DNA of 64,000 nucleotides from Notamacropus eugenii (GCF_028372415.1 NC_092876.1:59544385-59608384); one strand, 5' to 3'. Counted from the stretch's first letter, positions 1 to 11,329 are shown. Numbers and translations are program-made. The notes: generated by a model from the letters alone, not told the origin.

Positions 1-414
1 GCACAGAGTGGGAAGGGAGGAGAGTGAACCAGAGTTGTAAAGGAAGGATGCCAGACTGCATGGGAGGGCCAAGCTTGAGGTGGAGGAGGAGGCAACAGCC
101 TGTCACTGCTGACTTTTGAATAAAGATATGACATGCCCAAATTTACTCATAAGAAACATTATTCTAGTAGTAGTAGTGAGGATTGGAATGAGGACAGAAG
201 GGAGGCGGGGAGGCCTATGAGAAGCCTAAACATCCTAGTCAATAGGCCATAACTGATATTCTGACACTTGATAAAAATGAACAATATGATGGACTTCACT
301 GATAGAGCTCAAGTGAATCTGCCAACATGGATGGAACACACACTCTGTGCACAGTACACCTAGTATGTGCTAGGGGTGCCTTACTTTAGGCTCCTATGCA
401 ATAAGTTTATCTCT
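1..414. other. Unassigned intergenic or intronic DNA
   Basis: No gene, repeat family or RNA could be recognised. If the CpG island at 9.3-10.1 kb is the TMCO4 promoter, this stretch lies in a TMCO4 intron on the minus strand. Confidence 0.4.
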
Positions 415-477
415 GAATTTTTCTGGACCTCAGTTTTTCATCTGAAAAATGAGGTTAGATTAGAGGGTTTCTAAAAT
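415..477 (+). repeat. MIR3/L3-type SINE tail
   Basis: The segment reads as the conserved CORE-SINE stretch (CTCAGTTTTTCATCTG, then AAAATGAGG), followed by the segment that ends MIR3-like elements. It runs directly into a 33-bp tandem array. Confidence 0.6.
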
Positions 478-640
478 CTCTCCCAGCTCTGACATTCTAT
501 GCTCCAAGGGCCCTCCCAGCTCTGACATTCTGTGTTCTAAGAGCCTTTTCAGTTCTGGTATTCTGTGTTCTAAGGGTGCTCCAGATTTGACATCCTGTGT
601 TCTAAAGTCACTTCCAATTCTTTCAATTCTAATACTCTAT
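478..640 (+). repeat. 33-bp tandem array A (about 4.5 units)
   Basis: Degenerate 33-bp units carry the core CAGCTCTGACATTCTGTG followed by TTCTAAGGGCC. The unit matches the single 3'-terminal segment of MIR3/L3-like copies elsewhere in the window. Units diverge in sequence but mostly keep the 33-bp period. Confidence 0.75.
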
Positions 641-1610
641 TGGTTCTGCAGGAATAGCCTTCACAAGATTGCTCAAGTCCTTTCCAACTTGGGTTCAGAG
701 GATGAGTCCAAAAAGCAGCCTGATTTTCTTTCTCCTTCCACAATTGGGCATCATTCAATGAACCATGTGTTTTACACTCAGGACTGAAATTCTAAGGGTT
801 GTGATTTACAGTAAGAAAAATTAAAAAAAAAATTAAATCCCAGAGGATTTACATTCTTCTCATTAGCATCTTCAAAGAGCCCTGAATCCCATTTCAGCAT
901 TTCATCATTGGATCTCCAGCTTAACAAATTGAGCCAGAAATTCAAATGCATCCAGTTATTTCTGGCATCCCACTGTGTTTCCATGGTTACAGCTTAACTG
1001 ATAAACCCAAAGGTCTTCAGATAATTGAGCTACTGAACTGGTGGAAAAAAATGTATATATTCACTGAAAATCAGTCCATCCCCATTTTAAACATGGCAGC
1101 CCTCTGAAGACTTAAGGAAATAGCCAGTCTCTTTTGGATGGTCTGAGATGGGCTATCTAAACTTTGCATTCCCCTTCATTCCTGTCTCCATCCCTCAAAA
1201 GTCCAGTATAAATGTTGGACTGGGTTCATCCTGGGTCTGCCTTAGACTGGTGCAGTTACAGGAGAGAGTTATATCTAAAGGACAGAAGCAAAGAGTTGTT
1301 TATCTCATCCAAGATTTACTGGAGAACATGAGGGTTGGCTTCAAAGATCTAAAAGACTATGTATGAATGGTCAGATGTGTTCAGCCAGGGCAGGATCTGG
1401 AGCAGAAAGGCCTATTTCAGGTCAGTGAAAGGAAAAGGTTCCCAGTCACTAGAACTGTGCCACATTGGCATGGACTTCCTTGGGAGATGGCAGGTTTGGA
1501 GATTCTCCATCACCTCACATCTTCCAGCAAAGGCTTCATGACCGTGAAAAGGATGACATACACAGATTCTCCTCCTTCAAGCTGGTGTCTTCCATTTCTT
1601 TGAATCCATT
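641..1610. other. Unassigned DNA
   Basis: No recognisable gene or repeat. Short open frames here have no family resemblance and look like chance. Confidence 0.4.
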
Positions 1611-2690
1611 AAAAAACAATAATAACCTCTTTACATCTGTCACTGCTTCTTTCTCTCTTCTCATTTCTCAATCCCTTGTAATCTAGGGTATCATTTCATT
1701 ACTCAACTGAAATAGTCCTCCCCAAAGTTACCAGGGACCTCCTTACTGCCAAATCTAACGACCTTTTCTAGATTCTCATTCTTCTTGACTCCTCTAGAAC
1801 ATATGACACTGTTGACCCCCCCCTTCCCTGATAGATATGCGCTCCTCTCTGGGTTTCTGTAACACTGTTCTTTGTCGAGGGCTCTTCTCCTACTGGACTG
1901 ACTTCTCCTTCTCAGTCCCCTTCGCTGGGTGATCTTCTTCATCTGATTCCACTAAAGTGGGTGTTCCCCAAGGTTTTCTCCTGGACCCCCTTTTCTCTAC
2001 CGTCTTTTTGTTGGTGATGTCATCAGCTCCCATGGGTTCAGAGTGATCACTCTACATTCCAGTTGAACCAGCCCATTTCACATACAATATTTCACTTCCT
2101 CATCGGTCTTCCTCCATACCCTTGTATACGTTGTCTGTCAAACCTGGAATGCACTTCCTCTTTACCTTTGCCTCTTAGAATCTGTTGTTTCCTTCAAAGA
2201 TCAGGTGAAGCATCCTATGTGAGGCCTTTTCTGATTCCTTCCAACTACTGCTACCTCTTACTCTACCCCAACCAACAGAAGAAATTAATTTGTATCTGTC
2301 TATTTGTTTGTACATTTGTTGTTTTCCTGATAGAATGTAAGCTCCCTGACAGCAGGATATGCTTTGTTTTTGCCATCCCCAGAGTATGGTCAAGTGCAGT
2401 GGATAGAGTGCCAGGCCTGAAATCAGGAGGAGTCATCTCCCTGAGTTCAAATTTGGCTTCAGACACTTAATAGCTGTTGTGCCCTGGGCAAATCACCTAA
2501 CCCTGTTTGCCTCAGTTTTCTCATCTGTAAAATGAGCTGGAAAAGGAAATGAATGGCAAACCACTCTAGTATCTTTGTCAAGAAAAATCCAAATGGGGTC
2601 ACGGCTGAACAACAAATCCTCAGAGCAGTGTGTAGCACATCACAGATGCTTACTAAATACCTGATTGATCAATTGATTGATTCAGGCACA
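1611..2690 (+). repeat. L2 LINE, 3' half, interrupted by MAR1
   Basis: 1700-2060 reads as the L2 reverse-transcriptase region: a degraded form of the L2 'FDTVDH' block, then the region matching 'VPQGSVLGPLLFS'. 2090-2385 is the L2 3' end, with the motif around AGAATGTAAGCTCCCTGA. A MAR1 SINE interrupts it, and the L2 tail resumes at about 2613-2690. The copy is heavily decayed, as expected for ancient mammalian L2. Confidence 0.8.
2386..2612 (+). repeat. MAR1 SINE
   Basis: The element has a tRNA-like head (GTGGATAGAGTGCC), the TTTGCCTCAG and CTGTAAAATGAGCTGG core, and the RTE-like tail with GGAAATG..GGCAAACCACT and GGGGTCACGG. A direct repeat close to ATCCYCAGAG flanks it. It is inserted into the L2 3' end. 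Confidence 0.85.
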
Positions 2691-2755
2691 GGTGAGGCTC
2701 GATCATCTCTGAGATCTTTTCCAACTTTGAGAATCTGGGATCCTTTGTAGTCAGA
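2690..2755 (+). repeat. MIR3/L3-like 3' end (single unit)
   Basis: A short remnant ends with one copy of the segment that is expanded to 33-bp arrays elsewhere. Confidence 0.4.
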
Positions 2756-2764
2756 TAACTCCCT

Positions 2765-3040
2765 CAAGCCTCTATGCCTGGAGCTTCTCATTTCCAACTT
2801 GTGGCTTCCCTGGATTCCTTCAAGTTTCTGTTAAAATGGTTCTTCAAGAGCCTTTCCCAGTGCTCCTTAAACCCTCAGTTTGTCCTGTACATACCTTACT
2901 TGTACAACGTTTCTTGCATGTGGTCTCCCCCATTGGATTCCTTGAAGTCAGGGGATGTCTTTTGTCTTTCTTTGTATCCCTGGTGCTTAGCACAGTGCCT
3001 GGAACATGGTAGGTGCTGAGTAAATGCTAGTTAACACTAC
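2765..3040 (+). repeat. L2 LINE 3' end
   Basis: It is L2-like through the 3' end GCACAGTGCCTGGAACATGG followed by TAGGTGCTGAGTAAATGC. Confidence 0.75.
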
Positions 3041-3122
3041 CCACTAAGGTACACAGCTATCCAACACACCTAGAAGTGTGCCAACAGATTAAAACAACCC
3101 TGCCATTTAGAACTAGCCCACA

Positions 3123-5405
3123 AGATAGAAAATGAGCCCATGTAAACCATCAGCATTTCTATCTATTACTAACAAAGCCCAGCAGCAAGAGAAAGAAAGA
3201 GAAATTCCATTTAATGTAACTGTAGACAATATAAAATATTTGGGAATCTACCTGCCCCAGAAAAACCCAGGAACTATATGAATACAATTATAAAACACTT
3301 TTCACACAAATAAAATCAGATCTAAATAACTGGAAAAACATCAGTTATTCATGGATGACAATTCTACCTAAATTAATTTACTTATTCAGTGCCATACCAA
3401 TCAAACTACCAAAAATTATTTTACATAGCTAGAAAAAATAAAACCAAAATTCATCTAGAAGAGCATAAGGCTCAGAATATCAAAGGAATTAATGAAAAGA
3501 AATGCTAGGGAAGGTGGCCTGGCCATACCAGATTTTAAATTGTATTATAAAGCAGCAATCATCAAAATTACTTGGTACTGGCTAAGAAACAGAGTGGTGG
3601 ATCAGTGGAATGGGTGAGGTACACAAGACACAGTAGTCAATGACTACAGTAATCTACAATTTGATAACCCCAAAGACTCCAGCTTTTGGGATAAGAACTC
3701 ATTATTTGATATAAACTTCTGGGAAAACTGGAAAATAGTATGGCAGAAACTAGGCATAGACAAACATTTTACACTGTATGCCAACTTAAGATCAAAATGG
3801 GTTCATGATTTAGACATTAAGGCTGACACTATAGGGAAACTAGGAGAGCAAAGAACAGCTTACCTGTCAGATCTACAGAGAAGGGAAAAATTTGTGATCA
3901 AAGAAGAGATAGAGAGCATTGTTAAATACAAAATGGATAATTTTGATTACATTAAATTTAAAAGTTTTGGCACAAAGACAATGCAACCAAGATTAGAAGG
4001 GAAACAGAAAACTGGGAAACAATTTTTATAGCCAGTGTCTCTGATAAAAGCCTTATTTCTAAAATATATAGAGAACTGAGTCAAATTTGTAAGACTACAT
4101 GTCATTTCCCAATTGATATACGGTCAAAGGATATTAATAGGCAGTTTTCACATCAAGAAATTAAAGCTATCTATACTCGTAGGAAAAAATGCTCCAAATC
4201 ACTATCGATTAGAGAAACGCAAATCAAAACAACTCTGATGTACCACCTCATACTATCAGGTTGGCTAACGTAACAAAACAGGAAAACGACAAATGTTGGA
4301 GAAGATGTGGGAAAATTGGAACATTAATGCATTGTTGGTGGAGTTGTGAACTGATCCAATCATTTTGGAGAACAATTTGGAACTATGTCTAAAGAGCTAT
4401 AAAACTGCATACCCTTTGATTCAACAATATCTCTTCTAGGGGGGCAGTGGATAGAGCACCAGTGCAGGAGTCAGGAGGACCTGAGTTCAAATCTCAGACA
4501 CTTGACACTCAATAGCTATGTGACCTTGGGCAAGTCACTCAACCCCAATTGCCTCATCTTGGGTCATCTCCAGTCATCCTGATGAATATCTGGTCACTGG
4601 ATTCAGATGGCTCTGGAGGAGAAGTGAAGCTGGTGACCTGCACAGCCCTCCTTCACTCAAAACAAAGTCAAGTGCAAGTCATATCATTATTTCTCTGATG
4701 GCATGGTCTTCTTCGGCAACAAAGGACAAACACACACCTCTTCTAGGTCTGTATCCCAATGAGATTATTTAAAAGAAAAGGGAAGATGACTCATATGTAC
4801 TAAAAATATTTATAGCAGCTTTTTTTTATGATAATAAAGAATTGGAAACTGAGGGGACGTCCATCAATTGGGGAATGGTTGAACAGGTTGTGGTATATGA
4901 ATATAATGGAATACTATTGGTCTATAAAAAATGATGAGTAAGCAGATTTCAGAAAAACCTGGGAAGACTTACATGAACTGATGCTGAATAAAGCAAGAAG
5001 AACCAGAAGAACATTGTACACGGTAGCAGCTACATTGTGCCATGACCAACTTTGATAGACTATATAATGATCTAAGACAATTCTAAAAGACTCATGATAG
5101 AAAATGCTATCCACATCCAGAGAAAGAACTACGGGGTCTGAAGGCAGATCGAAGTACTATTTTCTCTCTGTCTTTTTTCTTTCTCATGGTTTTCCCCTTT
5201 TGTTCGGATCCTTCTTTTACAACATGACTAATGTGGAAATACCTTTAATATGATTATACATGGATAGCCTATGTCAGATTGCATGCTGTCTTAGGGGAAA
5301 GGGAGGGAAGGGACAGGGAAAAATTTAGAACTCAAAATCTTATAGAAGTGAATGCTGAAAACTAAAAATAAATAAACAAATTAATTAATTAATTTTTAAA
5401 AAAAT
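3123..5405 (+). repeat. 5'-truncated L1 (ORF2 3' part and 3' UTR)
   Basis: This is a marsupial L1 covering the C-terminal part of ORF2 and the 3' UTR, ending in an A-rich tail with repeated ATTA. The phrases GAATTGGAAACTGAGGGG, CCATCAATTGGGGAATGG and AATGGAATACTATTG are diagnostic. A 13-bp target-site duplication (GAACTAGCCCACA at 3110-3122, GAACTAGTCCACA at 5406-5418, one mismatch) marks both ends. It is interrupted by a WSINE at 4441-4737. ORF2 frames are broken throughout, so the copy is dead. Confidence 0.9.
4441..4737 (+). repeat. WSINE1-type SINE nested in L1
   Basis: The SINE has a tRNA-like head (GCAGTGGATAGAGCACCAGT) and a distinctive second half ending GGTCTTCTTCGGCAAC then AAAGGACAAACACACAC. 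A perfect 10-bp target-site duplication CTCTTCTAGG (4431-4440 and 4738-4747) flanks it. A second copy lies at 55348-55663. Confidence 0.92.
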
Positions 5406-5670
5406 GAACTAGTCCACAGGCCTGGAGACTAAGAGGCAAACGGTTGGGCAGCAACATTCCTCATGAGTATAAAAATTTGGCCTGGATTAGACAACCACTG
5501 AGCTTCCACCAGATTTAGCACTCAATGATTCTAGCTTTAGCTTCTCCCTCACAATTCTCTTCCGCTTCTCATCCCTTGTTATTTCATACTTTCCCAGATG
5601 GCATTTCTCTTTTACTAGGCACAGTGCAGGAGGATGCACCATCTCCATCACATTCTTAGAGTTAGACCAT
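5406..5670. other. Unassigned DNA
   Basis: Flank of the L1 insertion. No gene or repeat was recognised. Confidence 0.4.

Positions 5671-5708
<38 letters not shown>
5671..5708. repeat. (TG)n microsatellite
   Basis: An uninterrupted run of about 18 TG dinucleotides. Confidence 0.97.
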
Positions 5709-5709
<1 letters not shown>

Positions 5710-5865
5710 GGATCATAGAACTAGAGCTGGAAAAGGCTTCATTTTAAAGATGGAGAAACTGAGGTTTAGAGATCTGCCCTGCCTAAAGTAACGGTCAATA
5801 ATCATAAGAGTCCGTATTTGAATCCAGGTCTTCTGGCTTTAGAAATACCACTATTTTCTGCTGTA
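5709..5865 (-). repeat. MIR-type SINE
   Basis: Reverse-orientation CORE-SINE: GATGGAGAAACTGAGG, then a degraded donor-like stretch and ATTTGAATCCAGGTCTTC. Confidence 0.75.
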
Positions 5866-5944
5866 ATTTGTTGACTCCAACAGAAGGGCTCCTCTTCTAC
5901 CTCTGGCAAGAATCACTGCGGCTAAACACCAAGGAATTTGTTTG

Positions 5945-6170
5945 TTTGTTAGCATTTATTATATTCAGGCTTATTATTTACTTTCATCATTAACAACCCT
6001 ATGGAAGCTGGGTGTGAAAGTTATTATTTTCCCATTGTATAGATAAGGAAACTAAGGGTCAGAGAGATTAGGTGATTTATTCAGGGTAGTAATTGTCAAA
6101 ACTAAGACCAGAACTGTATTTTCTGAGTCTTTACTAAGTCCAACTCTCTTTCCACTACAGCATACTTTCC
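5945..6170 (-). repeat. MIR-type SINE
   Basis: Near-complete reverse MIR: CATTTATTATATTC, AACAACCCTATGGAAGCTGG, ATAAGGAAACTAAGGGTCAG. Confidence 0.75.
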
Positions 6171-8155
6171 CTTTAAAACACCACAGAAAGCCTCCCTCTA
6201 TCCTCAACACAGCCAAGTCAAATACTGCAGAGCTAATTAAGAAGGATGAAGACAGAGGAAAGGTCACTGGATTCAGTAATTAAGAGATTGTTAGTAACAC
6301 CAGAGATTGGTTTCAGACAGGGTGTGGAATCAGAAGCCAGACTGCAAAGGGCTGAGAACTGAATCAGAGATGAGGAAAAAGAAACAAATTAACTGGAAGG
6401 TTTTTCTAGAAGCCTGGCTGTGAAAGGGAAGCTGAATATATGTCAAGGTCAAGTGAAGGGGATTGTTTTGTTTTTTTAAGGTTGGCGAAGATATGGCTAT
6501 GTTTGTAGGAAGTAGAAAAGAAGTCAGTAGATTAGAATGGAAAGTGATGGTGGTGATGGTGGTGATCACGATGTGGTGGAAGTTACGGAGGTTATGGGGG
6601 TGATGGTGGTGGTGGTAGAGAATGACAGAAGGGGTAAACTTGAGAAGGGGAGGGGGGAGGATAGGCTCAAGGGCATAAGAAGGCTTATCCTTTATGAGGA
6701 AAAGTATTTCCTCTTCATCAGAGACTGGAGTAATTGAGAAAAGAATCCAGGATGCTGTTTGGGGTTTATTGAGGTTATAGAACAGAGGGAGAAAAGATAG
6801 CTCAGGCTAGACAGCCTCTATTTTCTCAGTAAAGTTTGAGACAAGACTCTCTGTCGAGAGGTAGAGGTAGAGTGGTATAGATAGTTATCACCCAAACATC
6901 TCCCCTGTTTGTCAATGCTTGAACTTAGTTCTTTGGCTTAACCCTTAGTCTCCATTAAAATGTGACTCTTAATGGAAAGGGCTTTTAAAAAAAAATTCCT
7001 ATATTAGCTTCATTTTAAAGAATGAATTCCTACAATCACATCTTTTTTCTGATGCATCACCATGGTAGGTCCTATGATACTGAAAAAACTTTAAAGTAGG
7101 AACCTAATGATATAGTGTCTGCTGCCCAAGGACCAGCTTAGCTAAATTTGAGGAGGTTCATCACATGGGAGGGAAACATTTTTTTTTGTCGATGGCAATT
7201 CTCAAAGACCACCTATCTAGGGAGGGAGGAGGGGGCTGCTGTCTACATGGGTAGAGGGTCTTCCTCCTGCTGACAAAGATCTTTGAAGTACTGAATAAAA
7301 AGTAAATGAATTTATCAGATTCTTTACTGAGAAGAGGTTTGACAGTATCGAAAGGAGAGGAAGCAAGGGAATCCAAGATGATCTGGGGTCGTTAATGGGG
7401 CACTATATAGTGGGGGAAGGGTAGGTGTGAAATTCGGAAAAATGAACTTTACTCACTATCTAGTTTCCATGTGGGCTCCTTCTATTCTCATCCCATGGGT
7501 GGAATGCACTGATACTAAATCTAATGACTTTGGATCACATGACCCTTGTTGACTGACAGACAAGATACAAGAAGAGAGAAAAGTCAGGAGTCCACCCAAG
7601 GGTAGCTTGGTGACTTGGGACTCAGTGCCACCTGCCCACTTTTCAAACCCTTCCTTAGTCTCTAGACATCCTCAAGTGTCAAAGGATAGGCTCATCAAGA
7701 TGGAACTTGGAGGGCCTGGGAAGAAGGAAGGAGTCTGGGAAACAAGAGGAAAGGGGGTCTAGAAGGAAGTGGATTCAGGCCAAAAACATGGTACCAAGGG
7801 GAAATCTGAAGGGCATGTGGATTCAAATCTGTTCTGATCCTGGGTGGACCATGACAAGAGTGAGATCCCTGTAACCCTGGAATGGTTATTTCCTAAACTC
7901 AAAGTGACCTTGTGTTTCTGAGCCCACAAAGCCAGGCTATGACCTGAGTTCTCTGCCTTGCCCTTCTTTCCACAATTTAGATTCCCAAGCTTGGGAGTAT
8001 TTAGAAATATTTCCAGTTGAATGATTGAAGCTTCTAAATAATTCATTACCAATATTCTTATTTTTAAAGTCTCCCTCTCCACCAAGTTTAGCCAAAGACC
8101 TTTGCCAACCTGGATGGCCAAATTCCCAGTCCAGTTTTAGACTTTTTTTTATGTA
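6171..8155. other. Mostly unassigned DNA with a small GGTGAT-rich patch
   Basis: No gene was recognised. 6537-6625 holds a degenerate GGTGAT/GGTGGT simple repeat, and 6580-6670 is purine-rich. The rest is unique or too decayed to classify. Open frames here have no recognisable domains. Confidence 0.4.
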
Positions 8156-8320
8156 AAGAGGCAGATGGCTAGCACAATAGATAGGACACTTTCTCTGAAT
8201 TCAGAAAGACCTGGGTTCAAAGCTTAGCTCAGACCATATTAGTTATATGACCCTTAAACAAGTCATTTAATCAATGTCTGCCTCAGTTTCCTAATAAAGC
8301 AGTTCCCTGTTTGATGAACA
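8156..8320 (+). repeat. MIR/THER1-type SINE
   Basis: It has a head with AATAGATAGGACACTTTC, AGACCTGGGTTCAAAG and the core TGCCTCAGTTTCC. Confidence 0.7.
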
Positions 8321-8404
8321 GTTACAGACTGTTCAATTCTATTTTTCCTCTCTCTTTTTTTTTTTCAGAGTGAGGAATCCTAATTTACAAATAAATAAAT
8401 AAAT

Positions 8405-8595
8405 GAACAGTTTCATTACTGTGAACACTGATTCTAGAGTCAAAGAACCTCGGTTCAGATTGTGCCTCTGGTACTTATTATCTGTATAACCTGTATAACT
8501 TTTCTGGGTCTCAGTTTCCTCATCTGTAAAATGATGGGGATGGACCATATGGCCGCTAAGGTCCTTTCTAATTCTAGATCTAGGATCTGATATTT
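8405..8595 (+). repeat. MIR3-type SINE with one 3' unit
   Basis: The core CTCAGTTTCCTCATCTGTAA is followed by GGATGGACCATATGG and a single copy of the terminal segment (CTAAGGTCCTTTCTAATTC). It is the non-expanded control for the 33-bp arrays. Confidence 0.7.
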
Positions 8596-8634
8596 TAAAA
8601 GGCATTTCTCAGATTTTCTTAGCTGCCATCTATA

Positions 8635-8750
8635 CTAAAAAAAAAAGTTAAGGTAGTTCTGATACTAACTTAGTAGGTAACCTTGGATAAGTCATTCTTC
8701 CTCTGTGGGTCTCAATTTCCTAATCTACAAAGTGAGGGGGGTTGATCGAG
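8635..8750 (+). repeat. MIR3-type SINE body feeding an array
   Basis: The core TCTCAATTTCCTAATCTACA and GTTGATCGAGAATATC lead straight into array B, showing that the array is an expansion of this element's 3' end. Confidence 0.7.
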
Positions 8751-8935
8751 AATATCTAAGATGCCACCCAGCTCTGACATCCTGTGTTCTAAGGGCCCTC
8801 TCAGCTCTGACATCCTGTGTGCTAAGGGCCTTCCCAGCTCTGACATCCTGTGTGCTAAGGCCCCTCCCAGTTTTTACATTCTATTTTCTGAGGGCCCTCT
8901 CAGCTTTACTATATCCTTCAACTTAAGGGCAATTT
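8751..8935 (+). repeat. 33-bp tandem array B (about 5 units)
   Basis: This is the clearest array. Units of CAGCTCTGACATCCTGTG followed by TTCTAAGGGCCCTCT repeat at exactly 33 bp with few differences between the first three. Because 33 is a multiple of three, the frame stays open and spells an 11-residue repeat that is not a real protein. Confidence 0.85.
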
Positions 8936-9035
8936 TATCAAGCTGTTTCTAGGAAGTTGGTTGGATGCCATCATTCCTGACCTAGGGCTGCATAATTTTG
9001 CTGCCTCGAATTTGGAGGTGATTAAGGGCTGAAGG

Positions 9036-9205
9036 AGGCAGATGGGTGGCTCAGTGGATAAAATCTTAGAGGCAGGAAGACCAGAGTTCAAATCAAGCCT
9101 TAATTTAATTAACCCATTTGCCTTAATCCACCGGAGAAGGAAATGGCAAACCACTTTGCCAAGAAAATAGCACGGGGTTACTAAGAGTCAGACAACGACT
9201 GTCAA
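9036..9205 (+). repeat. MAR1 SINE
   Basis: It has the head GGTGGCTCAGTGGATAAAAT and the RTE-like tail with AGAAGGAAATGGCAAACCAC and AAGAGTCAGACAACGACTG. Confidence 0.8.
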
Positions 9206-9329
9206 AGTATTTTGGAGACACCCTGTTCTCCGGAGACAAGGCCTAGCACGCAGGCTGTGCCCTGGACTTGGCATAACAATAATCCTTTGCGGTCTGGATG
9301 ATATCACTCTCCCTCTGAAATTGACTGAG

Positions 9330-10110
9330 CTTCTCCTTGCGTCCTGACTCTCCCGTCTCTCACCGGCCCGGTGGATCTGGCTCTGGACATCCACGGGTGT
9401 CGGAAGTCGGAAAGGCTGGAGAAGCAGGGGACAAGAGAGCGGGTGCCTCCTCCACCCTCAGGAGGGAGTCTGGCCCAAGGTTTGAGGTGCCCCCGGGGAG
9501 GGCTGCGAGCACATGGGAGGAGGCAGAAGTAGAGAAGGAAGGGCTCGTGGTGAGAGGCGGATCGCGACCGCGGAAGTTGGTGCCAGGGCTGGGGGTGGAG
9601 TTAAGCAACAGCTGAAGAGTCCCAGCTGCGAGGGGGCGAAGGGGCTGAGGGAGAGGGTCTGCGGGCACGCTGGAGGGGGACGGAGGGGAGTTGGGGAGCA
9701 GGGTGTCCACACTTACCGTCCCGGGGAAGACAGCCAGGCACTCAGTCGCGGAAATGGGAGGAGAGTTCAAGGAGAAGGTAACCTAAGCTGCGGAGGAGGC
9801 AGGACATCTGGTCAGGGGTGTAACGCCCAGGCCCCGGCCGGGTGTCCGCCCCACGCCCCCTCCCGCCCTGGCTCAGCCTTACCCGTGCCGTAGCCCCGGC
9901 GGCCACGTCCCGGCTCACTTCCCGCCCCTCTCAGCCCTGGCGGCCAGCCCTGGACCCTCCTCCTTCCTGCCGTAGAGCCCGAGAAGCGCAGCCGAGAGCC
10001 AGCCCACCCCGGGGCGGGCGGATGACGCCGAGTTGCCCCGCCCAGCCCCGGAGGCAGAGGGATGCTCCGAAGATGCTCCTAGGGCAGAGGACCACAGTCC
10101 TGCCTCGTCA
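9330..10110 (-). promoter_or_regulatory. TMCO4: CpG island, probable TMCO4 promoter
   Basis: This is the only CpG-rich segment in the window, with many CG dinucleotides and Sp1-type boxes at 10011-10019 (GGGGCGGGC) and 10036-10043 (CCCCGCCC). A CCAAT box lies at 10338-10342 in minus orientation. A strong minus-strand splice donor (ACG then GTAAGT) sits at 9711-9719, so a non-coding first exon could run from about 10.0 kb down to 9717. In human, TMCO4 starts on the same strand as RNF186 and a short distance beyond its 3' end, and this island is in the matching place. Assignment to TMCO4 is inference from synteny; a bidirectional transcript is possible because a plus-strand GGTAACC also lies at about 9777. 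Confidence 0.5.
9711..9719 (-). other. Candidate minus-strand splice donor
   Basis: On the minus strand the sequence reads ACG followed by GTAAGTG, a near-consensus 5' splice site inside the CpG island. It supports a minus-strand first exon ending at 9717. Confidence 0.45.
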
Positions 10111-10337
10111 CCCAGCAGCCGGGATGCAGATTGCCGCAGGACCGACAAAAAGGGAATAGCCCCTGCCCTGCTGGAGCTTGGAGTCTGGCTAGGGAAGGGA
10201 GGGGGAGACAGCCTGACCTCTGGGAGGTCTGGGATGACAAACAAGGGATTTAAATTGTGAGAGGAAGAAAAGACCGCGGCAATTCGCTCTCCCAACCTTC
10301 AACTTCCCCGACCGGTCTGTCCCCCAGGGTCCACCTG

Positions 10338-10342
10338 ATTGG
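10338..10342 (-). promoter_or_regulatory. CCAAT box upstream of the CpG island
   Basis: ATTGG on the plus strand (CCAAT on the minus strand, in the context AGCCAATCAGG) is an NF-Y type site about 300 bp upstream of the likely minus-strand start. Confidence 0.4.
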
Positions 10343-10435
10343 CTGGGTCTAATACTATGCACTGGAGGACCTTAATGTCACCGTACCGATTAAGTGCCCC
10401 TAACATTCCACCAGTGATCAATAATAAGAGATCGC

Positions 10436-10668
10436 GGTAATGTAACTCCTTAAAGTTTGCAAAGCACCCGACAACTTTGATCTGGTTTTATTCTCCCAAA
10501 CGTGCTGGGAGGTTAGTGTTATTATCGTCTCTATTTTACACCTGATGAGGCAATTGAACCTGGCAGAGGTAATGGCATTTTGCTGGTAAGAGTCAGAGGT
10601 CATATGTGAATTCAGGTCTTCTGAATCTAGGTCCGTTGTTCTATCCAGATCTATGCAGCCGTCTGATT
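10436..10668 (-). repeat. MIR/THER1-type SINE
   Basis: Reverse MIR: AAAGTTTGCAAAGCACC, CTGGGAGGTTAGTGTTATTA, TGAATTCAGGTCTTCTGAAT, TTGTTCTATCCAG. Confidence 0.8.
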
Positions 10669-10970
10669 AGTGCTTGAATAACAAATTACCCGTTGACGTT
10701 TCCTTAATATGAATTAACTGGTTATCAATTAACACCAATTAGGCTTGTAGTCCTTATAAATGCTCTGAAGCTTACTCTTCCAACCTCAATTCCTCTGGCA
10801 GATCTGGCCTCGGGTTACCCCTGCTTCGCTGTGGGTGTGTTTCTAATGCTATGGAAACCCCATCAGGTGAATTCCATCTAACATTGATGACCATTTAATA
10901 TGTCCCCAATATCATTCAAAAGCTAATGCCCCAATATAAATGAGCTGTTTGTAATTCCTCCACAGGCCCC
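10669..10970. other. Unassigned DNA
   Basis: AT-rich stretch between MIR and MAR1. Nothing was recognised. Confidence 0.4.
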
Positions 10971-11190
10971 TATGTGGTTCGGGGCCTGAAGTCAGGAAGA
11001 CCCGAGTTCAAATCCAGCTTCAGATTACTAGGTGGGTGACCAGGAGCTAGTCACTTCATCTTGTTTGTTTCTGTTTCCTCATCTGTGAAATGAACAGATG
11101 ATTGAAATGGCAAACTACTTTAGTATCTTTGCCAAGAAAATTCCGAAGGAGGTAACTGAAGAGTTAGATAACTAAACAACAAACATTTCC
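10971..11190 (+). repeat. MAR1 SINE
   Basis: GCCTGAAGTCAGGAAGACCC, CCTCATCTGTGAAATGAAC and a diverged RTE-like tail (AAATGGCAAACTACTTTAG, TATCTTTGCCAAGAAAATTC). Confidence 0.8.
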
Positions 11191-11329
11191 TTAATACCCT
11201 TGATAATCACTGAACGTCAATTAGCTTTTACAAAGGGATACTTTCTGAAAAGATATAGCTAGAACCAAAGTACAACCACCTCCTACACTCTGCAGGTTTT
11301 CTTCCTTCTACAGATTACCTTGGACCTTG

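Noticed and set aside
8751-8935. CRISPR-like array of regular repeats
   Set aside because: The genome is eukaryotic. Units are head-to-tail without unique spacers.
8705-8952. Open frames spelling an 11-residue repeat (ALTSCVLRALS and relatives), also at 12988-13443, 38982-39299 and 39833-40048
   Set aside because: They are translations of the 33-bp non-coding arrays; the unit length is a multiple of three so frames stay open. The frame and strand used differ between arrays.
9360-9770. Pro/Ser-rich open frame on the minus strand of the CpG island
   Set aside because: GC-rich DNA has few stop codons. The frame crosses the predicted splice donor and matches no known protein.
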